A DNA stretch of 64,000 nt from Pigmentiphaga sp. H8 (lineage in GTDB: Bacteria > Pseudomonadota > Gammaproteobacteria > Burkholderiales > Burkholderiaceae_B): positions 3,534,001 to 3,598,000 of the forward strand of contig NZ_CP033966.1 in assembly GCF_003854895.1 (NCBI RefSeq). The letters run 5' to 3'. Positions 41,979 through 50,268 of the stretch are shown in pieces. The notes beneath the pieces are model-generated. The model did not search any database and had not been told where the DNA came from. It saw only the letters and a list, made by a program, of their open reading frames with translations. The position numbers and the translations under genes were made by a program. Within the stretch, counting starts at the first letter, position 1. Each line of letters starts with the position of its first letter.

Positions 41979-43052
41979 TCACCTTGCCGCGGCCGCAGGG
42001 CGGCGCCAGCGGATGCGATAGCGCACCAGCGTATCGCCCAGCAGCAGCAACGCCAGCGCCAGCCCCTGGAACACGCCGACGATGGAAGCCGGCAGGCCCA
42101 GGCGCGACTGTGCCAGTTCCCCGCCGATGTAAAGCGCGGCCATGACCAGGCCGGCCAGCAGCGCGCCGGCCGGATGCAGGCGCCCCAGGAAAGCCGCGAT
42201 CACCGCCGCGAAGCCATAGCCCGGCGACACCGAGGTCGTGAGCCGCTGCATCGGCCCCGCGACTTCTCCTATGCCGGCCAGTCCGGCCAGCGCGCCGCAC
42301 GCCAGCATGGACGTCCACAGAGCCTGGCGCGGGGAGTACCCCGCATAGCGCGCGGCGGCGGGCGCGGCGCCCGTCACGCGCAGGCGGAAGCCCGGATGGG
42401 ATCGCGCCAGGAACAGCCAGGCCGCGCCGGTGGCCGCGAGCGCCAGCCACAACCCGGCGTGGGCGCGTGTGCCTTCCCAGAGCACGGGTAGCACGGCTGC
42501 CTCGTCGAATGATCGGGACTGCGGGAAGTTGTAGCCATAAGGATCGCGCCAGGGCCCGAATACCAGATAGCCGAGCAGGAGCTGCACGACGTAGGTCAGC
42601 ATCAGGCTGACCAGCATTTCATTGGCGCCGAACCGGTCCTTGAGCCAGGCCGTCAATGCGGCCCACAGCATGCCTCCCAGCATGCCCGCGGCCATGACCA
42701 GCGCCACGTAGCCCCGCCACGTGTCCGGCCCGGCCAGCAGGGCCACGCCGCCGCCCGCGATGGCGCCCGCGATCAACTGCCCTTCGGCGCCGATGTTCCA
42801 GACGTTGGCCCGGAAACACAGCGACAGTCCCACCGCGCACAGAACCAGCGGCACCGCCTTGACCGCGAGTTCGCCCCACGCGTAGACCCCGTTGAAAGGC
42901 TCGACCAGGAACAGCCGCAGCCCCTGCCAGGCGTCGATCCCCAGCATCGCGAACAGCGCGGCGCCGCCCAGCATGGTCAGCGCCAGCGCGACCAGCGGCG
43001 ACAGCCAGGCCGCCAGCCGCGAGGCGGCGGCGCGCGGCTCAAGCTGGATCAT
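41979..43052 (-). CDS. ABC transporter permease of BMP/nucleoside type (first permease)
   Basis: A protein of 357 residues. LCFRANVWNIGAEGQLIAGA and DRFGANEMLVSLMLTYVV are typical of the first permease (YufP/NupP-like). FRLRVTGAAPAAARYAGYS is the coupling loop. Together with the 41056 product it forms the channel. ATG 43052 overlaps the ATPase gene end by 14 bases; the longer start at 43106 would overlap much more and lacks a membrane start. Confidence 0.9.
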   Translation of the reverse strand: MIQLEPRAAASRLAAWLSPLVALALTMLGGAALFAMLGIDAWQGLRLFLVEPFNGVYAWGELAVKAVPLVLCAVGLSLCFRANVWNIGAEGQLIAGAIAGGGVALLAGPDTWRGYVALVMAAGMLGGMLWAALTAWLKDRFGANEMLVSLMLTYVVQLLLGYLVFGPWRDPYGYNFPQSRSFDEAAVLPVLWEGTRAHAGLWLALAATGAAWLFLARSHPGFRLRVTGAAPAAARYAGYSPRQALWTSMLACGALAGLAGIGEVAGPMQRLTTSVSPGYGFAAVIAAFLGRLHPAGALLAGLVMAALYIGGELAQSRLGLPASIVGVFQGLALALLLLGDTLVRYRIRWRRPAAAAR

Positions 43053-44568
43053 GGGTCCACCGTCCTTCCATCCACCGCCCCAGCATGTCGGCCGTGACCC
43101 GGGCACGCGCCACCGCCGGCGACAACCGCCCGCCCGCCATCACGGCCAGCCGGTCGCACAGCGCAAGCAACTCGTCCAGGTCCTCGGAAATGACCAGGGC
43201 CGCGCCACCGGCGTCGCGCAGATCGATCAGCGCCTGGTGGATGCGGGCGGCGGCGCCGATGTCCACGCCCCAGGTCGGCTGAGCCGCCAGCAGCACGCGC
43301 GGTTCGCCATCGAGCTCGCGGCCCACCATGAATTTCTGCAGATTGCCGCCGGACAGGCTGCGTGCCGGCGCGCGCGGCGACACCGCCCGCACGCCGTGGC
43401 GCCCGATGACGCGGGCGGCGGCCTGGACCAGTGCGCGCCGCCGTATCCAGCCTCCGGATGACGCTTGCCCGGGTGCCAGGGTCAGCAGCATGTTCTCGTC
43501 CAGCCCCATCTCGGGCACACAACCCCGCCCCAGGCGTTCCTCGGGAATCGCGCGCAGTCCCAGCTCGCGCCGCGCGGCCGGCCGAAGCCGGCCGATGGAC
43601 TGCCCCATCAGGCGCACGGCATCGTGCGGCATGCGGATATCTTCGCCCGACAACGCCGACAGCAACAGCGACTGGCCGTTGCCCGACACCCCCGCCACGC
43701 CCAGTATTTCGCCGGCCCGCAGCTCGAACGACACGTCGTGCAAGCCCACGCGCTGGCCCGCCGGAGCGGGTATCGACAAGTTCTTCACGCTCAACACCGT
43801 ATCGCCCGCCGGACGCGGCGAAGCGCTGCGAACGTCGTCCACCGCTGTTCCCAGCATCAGGGTGGCCAGTTCGTCCTGCGCCATGTCGCGCGGATCGACC
43901 ACGGCCACCGAACGGCCCGCCCGCAGCACCGTGCAGCGATCGCACAATTCGCGGATCTCCGCCAGCTTGTGGCTGATGTAGGCCACGCTGCACCCCTCGG
44001 CCGCCAGTTGCCGCAGGGTGGCGAACAAGGCCGTCCTGGCCTCGGGCGACAGCACCGACGTGGGTTCGTCCAGGATCAGCAGGCGCGGCCGCGCGGCCAG
44101 GGCGCGCAGCAGCTCGACGCGCTGGTGCTCGCCCACCGACAGATCGCCCACATAGGCATCCGGATCCAGGTCCAGGCGATAGCGTTCGATCAGCGGCGCC
44201 AGCCAGGCGCTCGGGGCGCCGCCGCGCGCAACCTCGCGCGCGAGCCCGGCCGGCAATCCCAGCAGCACGTTCTGCGCCACGGTCAGCGTGTCGAACAGCA
44301 CGAAGTGCTGGAACACCATGCCCACGCCCAAGGCGCGCGCATCGTCCGGCGCGCGCGGCGCCACCGGCCGGCCATCCCACAGGATCTGCCCCGCGTCCGG
44401 CGCCAGCGCGCCGTACGCGATCTTCATCAAGGTCGACTTGCCCGCGCCGTTCTCGCCCAGCACGGCGTGGATCTCGCCCGGCGCGATGGCCAGCGAGACC
44501 TCGTCGTTCGCGAGGACGCCGGGATACCGTTTGGTGATCCCGCGCAGTTCGAGTCGAGGAACGGCCAT
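43039..44568 (-). CDS. ABC transporter ATP-binding protein, two-domain BMP/sugar type
   Basis: A protein of 509 residues with two ATPase domains. N-terminal: Walker A LGENGAGKSTLMKIAYG, signature LSVGEHQRVELLRAL, Walker B RLLILDEPTSVLSP. C-terminal: GVAGVSGNGQSLLLSAL as degenerate Walker A, LSGGNLQKFMVGREL, and AAQPTWGVDIGA where DEP is usual, so the second site is degenerate, as in RbsA-type proteins. It energises the two downstream permeases; the receptor is probably the BMP protein at 35648. Confidence 0.92.
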   Translation of the reverse strand: MAVPRLELRGITKRYPGVLANDEVSLAIAPGEIHAVLGENGAGKSTLMKIAYGALAPDAGQILWDGRPVAPRAPDDARALGVGMVFQHFVLFDTLTVAQNVLLGLPAGLAREVARGGAPSAWLAPLIERYRLDLDPDAYVGDLSVGEHQRVELLRALAARPRLLILDEPTSVLSPEARTALFATLRQLAAEGCSVAYISHKLAEIRELCDRCTVLRAGRSVAVVDPRDMAQDELATLMLGTAVDDVRSASPRPAGDTVLSVKNLSIPAPAGQRVGLHDVSFELRAGEILGVAGVSGNGQSLLLSALSGEDIRMPHDAVRLMGQSIGRLRPAARRELGLRAIPEERLGRGCVPEMGLDENMLLTLAPGQASSGGWIRRRALVQAAARVIGRHGVRAVSPRAPARSLSGGNLQKFMVGRELDGEPRVLLAAQPTWGVDIGAAARIHQALIDLRDAGGAALVISEDLDELLALCDRLAVMAGGRLSPAVARARVTADMLGRWMEGRWTHDPA

Positions 44569-44635
44569 GGGGACGGGGCGGGTGGACAGGAGGCGCCATT
44601 GTAGACCGCCCCTCTCCGGCGCCCAGGGCCCCGGC

Positions 44636-45064
44636 CTATCGGTACAGGGGCGGCGGCCGGCAGCCCTTGCGGATGCGCGGCACGTCGCGCAGGCCGTTCA
44701 GAACCATCCATTGATGCCGTGCGGTCGCGCTGCCCCGTTCCAGGGCCAGGTGGGCCCAGTGCATCGCCTCGCACGGATCCGCCTTCACGCCGGCGCCATA
44801 CAGCGCCGGACCTGCCAGCAGGACCGAAGCCAGCATTTCCTGGGCCTCCAGGTCGCCACGCGTGGCGGCCTGCCGCAGCCGCATCAGCATGGCGGCGTAG
44901 TCCCCTTCCGAACGGGCCTCCAGCGCCAGTTGATAGAACTGCTCGGAAGTGGCGATCTCCGAGAGCGGCGCCGCCGCCGAGGCGGCTGGCGCCAGGACGG
45001 CCGCGGCAAACAGCCACGGCGCCAGGGTAAGAACCATGCGGGGAAAGATGTGCGAGCGCGTCAC
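44636..45064 (-). CDS. Exported Sel1-repeat-like protein
   Basis: A protein of 142 residues with a signal peptide (PWLFAAAVLAPAASAAAPLSE). The mature part holds Sel1-like helical repeats: YQLALEARSEGDYAAMLMRLRQAATRGDLEAQEMLASVLL, then CEAMHWAHLALERGSATARHQW. Such repeats mediate protein contacts. The GTG at 45064 lies six bases after AAAGGAG, a much better site than that of the upstream ATG at 45082. Specific role unknown. Confidence 0.75.
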   Translation of the reverse strand: MTRSHIFPRMVLTLAPWLFAAAVLAPAASAAAPLSEIATSEQFYQLALEARSEGDYAAMLMRLRQAATRGDLEAQEMLASVLLAGPALYGAGVKADPCEAMHWAHLALERGSATARHQWMVLNGLRDVPRIRKGCRPPPLYR

Positions 45065-45175
45065 TGCCGTCTCCTTTGACATGCCTATTGGGCCTGTCGG
45101 CGCGCTTTGGCACAATGCGGTTCTATGCCCCGAGCCTTCGGTTGTCCCGAAGGCAATCCGCCACGGAGAATGTCC

Positions 45176-46081
45176 ATGCGCCTCGATCTCGCGGACCTGC
45201 GCCTGTTCCTCGCCATCGTCGATGCCGGCAGCATCACGCAGGGCGCCGCGCGCGCGAACCTGGCGCTGGCCTCGGCCAGCGAACGCCTGCGCAACATCGA
45301 GGCCGATGCCGGCGTGCAATTGCTGGAGCGCCGCCATCGCGGCGTGATCGCCACCGAAGCCGGCGAGGCGCTGGCCCACCATGCCCGGCTGATCCTGCGC
45401 CAGCGGGAACTGATGCAGGGCGAACTGCTGGACTTCGCCTCCGGCGCCCGCGGCACCATCCGCATCCACGCCAACACCGCGGCCCTGACGGCCTTCCTGC
45501 CGCGCAAGCTGGCCCCGTGGATGGCCACCCGCCCGCACCTGAACGTGGACATCCGCGAGCGCACCAGCAAGGAGATCGTCAAGGCCGTCGCCAGCGGGCT
45601 GGTCGAGGCCGGCATCACCTCCGATCAGGTCGACGCCCAGGGGCTGTGCCTGCACCCCGTCGCCACCGACCATCTCGTCCTGATCGCCGCCACCGGCCAT
45701 GCCCTGGCACAACGGCGCGTGGTCCCGTTCTCGGAAGTCCTGCGCGAACCCTTCGTGGGACTGGCCCCGGGCAGCGCCTTGCAGGATCACATCGACGAAC
45801 ATGCGCGGCGCGCCGGCCAGGCGCTGGCCCTGCGCATCAGGATGAACACCTTCGGCGGCCTGTGCGAAATGGTGTCGCATGGCGTGGGCGTGGCCATCGT
45901 CCCCGACAGCATCGCCCAGAGCCATCGCCGCCGCCATCCCTACCAGCGCATCGCTCTGGCGGACGGCTGGGCCCACCGCCGCCTGTGCCTGTGCCTGCGC
46001 GACTGGGCCGGCCTGTCGGCCCCGGTCCGGGACCTGCTGACGCATCTTGCCGGCAACGCCGGCGTGCCGCCGCTGCCGTAG
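45176..46081 (+). CDS. LysR-family transcriptional regulator
   Basis: A protein of 301 residues. LRLFLAIVDAGSITQGAARA, then NLALASASERLRNIEADAGVQLLERR form the winged helix; the effector domain follows (GTIRIHANTAALTAFLPRKLAPW). It lies head-to-head with the Sel1-like gene, 111 bases apart. Its target is not obvious. ATG 45176 follows GGAGA by seven bases; ATG 45170 is an alternative. Confidence 0.9.
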   Translation: MRLDLADLRLFLAIVDAGSITQGAARANLALASASERLRNIEADAGVQLLERRHRGVIATEAGEALAHHARLILRQRELMQGELLDFASGARGTIRIHANTAALTAFLPRKLAPWMATRPHLNVDIRERTSKEIVKAVASGLVEAGITSDQVDAQGLCLHPVATDHLVLIAATGHALAQRRVVPFSEVLREPFVGLAPGSALQDHIDEHARRAGQALALRIRMNTFGGLCEMVSHGVGVAIVPDSIAQSHRRRHPYQRIALADGWAHRRLCLCLRDWAGLSAPVRDLLTHLAGNAGVPPLP

Positions 46082-46142
46082 GGTGCCGCTGGTGCTTCGA
46101 ACAACCACTTGCGAAACTCCAATTTGGGACTAGCATGAACTC

Positions 46143-46299
46143 ATGCGGGTCATTGCCGTCAGCACATTGCGCCAGTTCTGAAAAACCCATCCGGACGCGG
46201 AGCAACCCCTCAAGGCTTGGGTGGATGAAGCAAGCCAAGCCACGTGGACGCAACCGGGAATATGACGCGATCGATGCCGAGACCATAGAAATGGAGTAA
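46143..46299 (+). pseudogene. higB: Decayed HigB-type toxin gene
   Basis: From ATG 46143 the frame reads MRVIAVSTLRQF, then a TGA at 46179-46181, then KTHPDAEQPLKAWVDEASQ, the N-terminal part of HigB mRNA interferases. Near 46255 the frame shifts and continues with EYDAIDAETIEME and stop, the usual HigB C-terminus. About half of the roughly 100-residue toxin is therefore missing, including the basic catalytic core. It is directly followed by an intact antitoxin gene at 46303, the normal higBA order. Confidence 0.82.
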
Positions 46300-46302
46300 G
46301 AC

Positions 46303-46674
46303 ATGGAGATTCGCCCCATCCGTAGCGAAGCGGACTACAAGGCGGCCCTGAAAGACATCTCACGCCTCATGGAAAGCGATCCTGAACCCGGAACGCCGGA
46401 TGGCGATCGCCTGGACATCCTGGCTACGCTGGTGCAAGCCTACGAAGCCAGGCACTTTCCCATCGACCTCCCCGACCCTGTCGAAGCGATCAAATTCCGC
46501 ATGGAGCAAGCCGGCCTGACCGCCAAAGACCTCGAGCCCATGATCGGCCGCCGCAACCGCGTCTACGAAATCCTGAATCGCAAGCGCGGCCTGACACTGC
46601 AAATGATCTGGAATCTGCACAAAGGGCTAGGCATCCCCGCCGAAAGCCTGGTCAAACCCCCGTCGAACTCCTGA
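46303..46674 (+). CDS. higA: HigA-type antitoxin (XRE-like), orphan
   Basis: A protein of 123 residues. The second half has a helix-turn-helix related to HigA: IKFRMEQAGLTAKDLEPMIG, RNRVYEILNRKRGLTLQMIWNLHKGLGIPAESLV. The N-terminal half (LDILATLVQAYEARHFPIDLPDPVEA) is typical of HigA antitoxins that bind HigB. The gene is complete with a GGAG site, three bases after the higB remnant. With the toxin broken it may persist as a stand-alone regulator or protect against related toxins. Confidence 0.87.
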   Translation: MEIRPIRSEADYKAALKDISRLMESDPEPGTPDGDRLDILATLVQAYEARHFPIDLPDPVEAIKFRMEQAGLTAKDLEPMIGRRNRVYEILNRKRGLTLQMIWNLHKGLGIPAESLVKPPSNS

Positions 46675-46748
46675 TCACCCGGTAGGACCACGGTGGCTTG
46701 TGAAGAAAATCGCAACACGATCCCATCGCTCGCTCCGGGTCCTGACAT

Positions 46749-47081
46749 TTAGAGAAGCGCCTCGATTCCCTTGCGCCGGATAACGTTCAACAGTGCCAGC
46801 GCAGGGCCTTTCGCTTGCGTCGCACCGCGCTCGAGCTGCGAGACATAGCCCGGCGTCATATTGAGATACCGGGCAAGCGCGGCTTGACTGAGATGAGCCT
46901 TCTCGCGCACTTCCCGCACTTGAGCGGCCGTAATAGGCTCCGAGGTAGGCAGCGCATCCGCTCCCAGGTGGCGGGCAGTGATTTTCTGATGCGTCGCCCT
47001 GTCCATGATCCCCAACCGGTGCTGGGAGTCGACCATTTCCAGAAGTTCACTGGCCAAGCGGCCAGGCTTGCTCGTCGTCAT
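46749..47081 (-). CDS. XRE-family antitoxin of a RelE-type module, orphan
   Basis: A protein of 110 residues. C-terminal helix-turn-helix VREVREKAHLSQAALARYLNMTPGYVSQLERGATQAKGPALAL, shortened here to its span (about residues 55-98). This is the antitoxin type that pairs with RelE/HigB-like toxins encoded just upstream. ATG 47081 has AGGAG eight bases upstream. The end of the decayed toxin overlaps its start by 35 bases, as in intact modules. Confidence 0.87.
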   Translation of the reverse strand: MTTSKPGRLASELLEMVDSQHRLGIMDRATHQKITARHLGADALPTSEPITAAQVREVREKAHLSQAALARYLNMTPGYVSQLERGATQAKGPALALLNVIRRKGIEALL

Positions 47082-47263
47082 GTTCAATCTCCTGCAAATC
47101 ACCATCGGCCAACGCTTGCCCAACGATGTCCATGGAAGCCTCCGCCCAGATTCGCATCGATGGAACCGCGCTCCGCCCGCTCGATGGCGGCTTTCAGACT
47201 GACATCGGCGATCCGCTCACCCCGGGCAAACCGACATACGCCTTTGGTCTTGAAAATCCGCAA
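47047..47263 (-). pseudogene. Decayed RelE/HigB-like toxin gene
   Basis: On the minus strand, a TTG at 47263 (ATG in usual relatives) is followed by RIFKTKGVCRFARGERIAD and KAAIERAERGSIDANLGGG, the N-terminal 40 residues of this toxin family. The frame then ends at a nearby stop, while the +1 frame carries ALADGDLQEIEHDDEQAW, the usual C-terminal tail, ending at 47047. About 50-60 middle residues are lost. Assignment rests on recognising family segments in two frames. Confidence 0.75.
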
Positions 47264-47400
47264 GTGGCATTCCCTAGCATAGAAAACTATAGCACAAGAA
47301 CATATACTTTGAGCTTGACGTATCGAATGTTCACGCCAACTCCGGATTCTCACCGTCCCCTAAACCAAAGTCGCCTCCCCACAGGATGAAAACGTCCCAC

Positions 47401-47431
47401 AAATAAAAAACGGCGCCCCGCAGGACGCCGT
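47401..47431 (-). terminator. Rho-independent terminator after pnp
   Basis: Minus strand: stem ACGGCG / CGCCGT (47410-47415 and 47426-47431), ten-base GC-rich loop, then TTTTTT-A-TTT. It is about 110 bases past the pnp stop, with the repeat element between them, and should end the rpsO-pnp transcript. Confidence 0.8.
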
Positions 47432-47459
47432 CAGCACTACACCCCTCCCCCCGGACCCA

Positions 47460-47536
47460 GGGCACAGCGGATCCGGCTCCGCCGGTCCGCCAGTGCCGCC
47501 TCCCGGGGGGGCGCGCGTGTAAGCGCGTAGGGGGGG
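47460..47536. repeat. Intergenic repeat element, copy 2
   Basis: It contains GGGCACAGCGGATCCGGC, a second block with CGCCGG and GCGCGCG, AAGCGCG and a run of seven Gs, the same order as copy 1 (32919-32968) with a central 20-base addition. It ends three bases from the pnp stop codon. Position directly at stop codons of minus-strand genes is shared by both copies. Confidence 0.6.
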
Positions 47537-47538
47537 AC

Positions 47539-49641
47539 TTACCCTTCAGCAGCAATCGCCTTCATCGACAGACGCAGGCGGCCCTTGTCATCGGCCTCGA
47601 TGACCTTGACGCGAACCTGCTGGCCGACCTTCAGCACATCGTTGATGTTGGCGATGCGATGGTTGGCGATTTCCGAGATGTGCAGCAGGCCGTCGCGGCC
47701 CGGCAGCACCTGGACGATGGCGCCGAAATCCAGCAGGCGCAGCACGGCGCCTTCGTAGATCTGGCCCACTTCCACGTCGGCGGTCAGGTCGGCGATGCGG
47801 CGCTGCGCTTCCTTGGCGCGGTCCAGGTCGGCGCTGGAGATGACGATGGTGCCGTCGTCCGAGATGTCGATCTGCGTGCCGGTTTCCTCGGTCAGCGCGC
47901 GGATGGTGGCGCCGCCCTTGCCGATCACGTCGCGGATCTTCTCGGGGTTGATCTTCATGGAAAGCATGCGCGGCGCGAACGCCGACAGCTCGCCGCGCGA
48001 ACCTTCGAGGGCCTCGCGCATCTTTTCCAGGATGTGCAGGCGGCCTTCGCGGGCCTGGGCCAGCGCCACCTGCATGATTTCCTTGGTGATGCCCTGGATC
48101 TTGATGTCCATCTGCAGCGCGGTCACGCCGCCGACGGTACCGGCCACCTTGAAGTCCATGTCGCCCAGGTGATCTTCGTCGCCCAGGATGTCGGTCAGCA
48201 CGGCGAACTTGCCACCGTCCTTGATCAGGCCCATGGCCACGCCGGCCACGTGATCCTTGACGGGCACGCCGGCGTCCATCATGGCCAGCGAACCGCCGCA
48301 CACGGACGCCATCGACGACGAACCGTTCGACTCGGTGATTTCCGACACCACGCGGATGGTGTACTGGAAGTCCTGCGGCGCGGGCAAGAGCGACACCAGG
48401 GCGCGCTTGGCCAGGCGGCCGTGGCCGACTTCGCGGCGCTTGGGCACGCCGATGCGGCCGGTTTCGCCGGTGGCGAACGGAGGCATGTTGTAGTGGAGCA
48501 TGAAGCGATCGCGGTACTCGCCCATCAGCGCGTCGATGATCTGCTCGTCCTGCTTGGTGCCTAGCGTGGCGATCACCAGGGCCTGGGTTTCGCCGCGGGT
48601 GAACAGCGCGCTGCCGTGCGCGCGGGGCAGCACGCCCAGGCGGATGCTGATCGGGCGCACCGTGCGGGTGTCGCGGCCGTCGATGCGGGGCTCGCCGTTC
48701 AGGATCTGGCCGCGCACGATCTGCGCTTCGAAGTCGAACAGGATGTTGTCCACTTCGACGCCGTCGATCGCGGCGCCCGAAGCCTCGGCCTGGGCAGCCA
48801 GCTTGGCGTGCACGTCGGCATAGACTTCGCGCAGCTTGGTGGTGCGCTCCTGCTTGGAGCGGATCTGGTAGGCAGCCTTCAGGCTGTCCTCGGCCACGGC
48901 GCGCACCGAAGCGATCAGGGCATCGTTCTTGGCGGCGGGCTTCCAGTCCCATTCGGGCTTGCCGGCTTCGCGCACCAGATCGTTGATGGCGTTGATGACG
49001 GTCTGCATCTGCTCGTGGCCGTAGACCACGCCACCCAGCATGACTTCTTCGGACAGCTGCTGGGCTTCGGATTCGACCATAAGCACGGCGGCGTCGGTAC
49101 CGGCCACCACCAGGTCCAGCTTGGAGGTCTTGAGCTGCGAGGCGGTGGGGTTCAGCACGTACTGGTCATCGATCCAGCCCACGCGCGCGGCGCCGATCGG
49201 GCCGTTGAACGGGATGCCGGAAATGGCCAGGGCGGCCGACGAACCGATCATCGCGGCGATGTCGGGATCGATCTCGGGATTGACCGACAGCGTGTGGATG
49301 ACCACATGCACGTCGTTGTAGAAGCCTTCGGGAAACAGCGGACGCAGCGGCCGGTCGATCAGGCGCGAGGTCAGCGTTTCCTTTTCGGAGGGCTTGCCCT
49401 CGCGCTTGAAGAACCCGCCCGGGATGCGGCCGGCGGCGTAGGTCTTCTCGATGTAGTCGACGGTGAGCGGGAAAAAATCCTGGCCGGGCTTGGCCTTCTT
49501 GGCCCCGACCACGGTTGCCAGCACGACGGTGTCCTCGATGGACACCATTACCGCGCCCGAAGCCTGGCGAGCAACCTCGCCGGTTTCGAGCGTGACGGTA
49601 TGCTGGCCATATTGGAAGGTTTTTGTGACTTTATTGAACAT
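47539..49641 (-). CDS. pnp: Polyribonucleotide nucleotidyltransferase (PNPase)
   Basis: A protein of 700 residues, the normal length. Two RNase PH domains (FQYGQHTVTLETGEVARQ; GSALFTRGETQALV; EITESNGSSSMASVCGGSLA), then a KH domain (KIRDVIGKGGATIRALTEETG) and an S1 domain (GQIYEGAVLRLLDFGAIVQVLPGRDGL, pattern at the C-terminus). It degrades RNA 3'-5' by phosphorolysis as part of the degradosome. Start ATG 49641 (MFNKV) has AAGGA eight bases upstream; ATG 49650 touches that site. It follows rpsO as in most proteobacteria. Confidence 0.97.
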   Translation of the reverse strand: MFNKVTKTFQYGQHTVTLETGEVARQASGAVMVSIEDTVVLATVVGAKKAKPGQDFFPLTVDYIEKTYAAGRIPGGFFKREGKPSEKETLTSRLIDRPLRPLFPEGFYNDVHVVIHTLSVNPEIDPDIAAMIGSSAALAISGIPFNGPIGAARVGWIDDQYVLNPTASQLKTSKLDLVVAGTDAAVLMVESEAQQLSEEVMLGGVVYGHEQMQTVINAINDLVREAGKPEWDWKPAAKNDALIASVRAVAEDSLKAAYQIRSKQERTTKLREVYADVHAKLAAQAEASGAAIDGVEVDNILFDFEAQIVRGQILNGEPRIDGRDTRTVRPISIRLGVLPRAHGSALFTRGETQALVIATLGTKQDEQIIDALMGEYRDRFMLHYNMPPFATGETGRIGVPKRREVGHGRLAKRALVSLLPAPQDFQYTIRVVSEITESNGSSSMASVCGGSLAMMDAGVPVKDHVAGVAMGLIKDGGKFAVLTDILGDEDHLGDMDFKVAGTVGGVTALQMDIKIQGITKEIMQVALAQAREGRLHILEKMREALEGSRGELSAFAPRMLSMKINPEKIRDVIGKGGATIRALTEETGTQIDISDDGTIVISSADLDRAKEAQRRIADLTADVEVGQIYEGAVLRLLDFGAIVQVLPGRDGLLHISEIANHRIANINDVLKVGQQVRVKVIEADDKGRLRLSMKAIAAEG

Positions 49642-49679
49642 GACAGGCATCCTTTGCGATTGCCCTTCTGAAACGAAAA

Positions 49680-49710
49680 TGCCTGTGACAGGCGGTCCCT
49701 GACACAGGCA
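49680..49710 (-). promoter_or_regulatory. Long hairpin in the pnp leader
   Basis: A 13-base stem with one mismatch (49680-49692 with 49698-49710) and a five-base loop lies 39 bases upstream of the pnp start. In E. coli a long leader hairpin is cut by RNase III and lets PNPase repress itself. The minus-strand sequence after it is TTTTCGTTT, so it could also act as a weak rpsO terminator. Confidence 0.6.
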
Positions 49711-49848
49711 CTCTCATATTTCAGGAGGGGGTTGCTAGAGTGCCGGCTGCGTCGCGCCCGAACAGGAAGCGACGAAACCGGCAACCACCGGAAACACGGA
49801 GCGGCGCTGCGACGGCAGCGCCCGCCAGGTTCCCGATCCCCTGGAAAT

Positions 49849-50118
49849 TCACTTACGCAGACCGAGCTTCTCGATCAGGGCGCGGTACGCGTCGGCGTTG
49901 CGGCCCTTCAGGTAGTCGAGCAGCTTGCGGCGACGGCTGACCATGCGCAGCAGCCCGCGACGGGAATGGTGGTCTTTGGTGTGCTCTTTGAAATGGCTGG
50001 TCAATTCGTTGATCCGGGCGGTCAGAAGAGCGACCTGCACTTCGGGGGATCCGGTATCACCCTGGGCGCGTTGGAATTCGGTAACGATATTGGCCTTGTT
50101 GATGTCGGCGACGGACAT
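49849..50118 (-). CDS. rpsO: 30S ribosomal protein S15
   Basis: A protein of 89 residues, exactly the usual length. MSVADINKANIVTEFQRAQG, DTGSPEVQVALLTARINELT, then HFKEHTKDHHSRRGLLRMVS and RRRKLLDYLKGRNADAYRAL are diagnostic. S15 binds 16S rRNA early in small-subunit assembly. Preceded by a TGTCCG-rich leader and AGAGG-like site; followed by an eight-base perfect hairpin at 49803-49822 and then pnp. Confidence 0.98.
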   Translation of the reverse strand: MSVADINKANIVTEFQRAQGDTGSPEVQVALLTARINELTSHFKEHTKDHHSRRGLLRMVSRRRKLLDYLKGRNADAYRALIEKLGLRK

Positions 50119-50268
50119 TTTTTTCCTCTCGGACTGGCGGCAAGGCCGAGGCGCCCTGCCGTGAAAGTTGATGATCCGGCCGCCGCGTTTTCATCTGGCT
50201 GCGGCCGGCAGATTAACCATCAGTTTTAAAAATCGGAAAAAACTGAAAGTTAGCCGGTAAGTATAGCC

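Noticed and set aside
46143..46299. An intact short toxin using stop readthrough
   Set aside because: Besides the TGA at codon 13, half of the protein is missing and the tail is in another frame.
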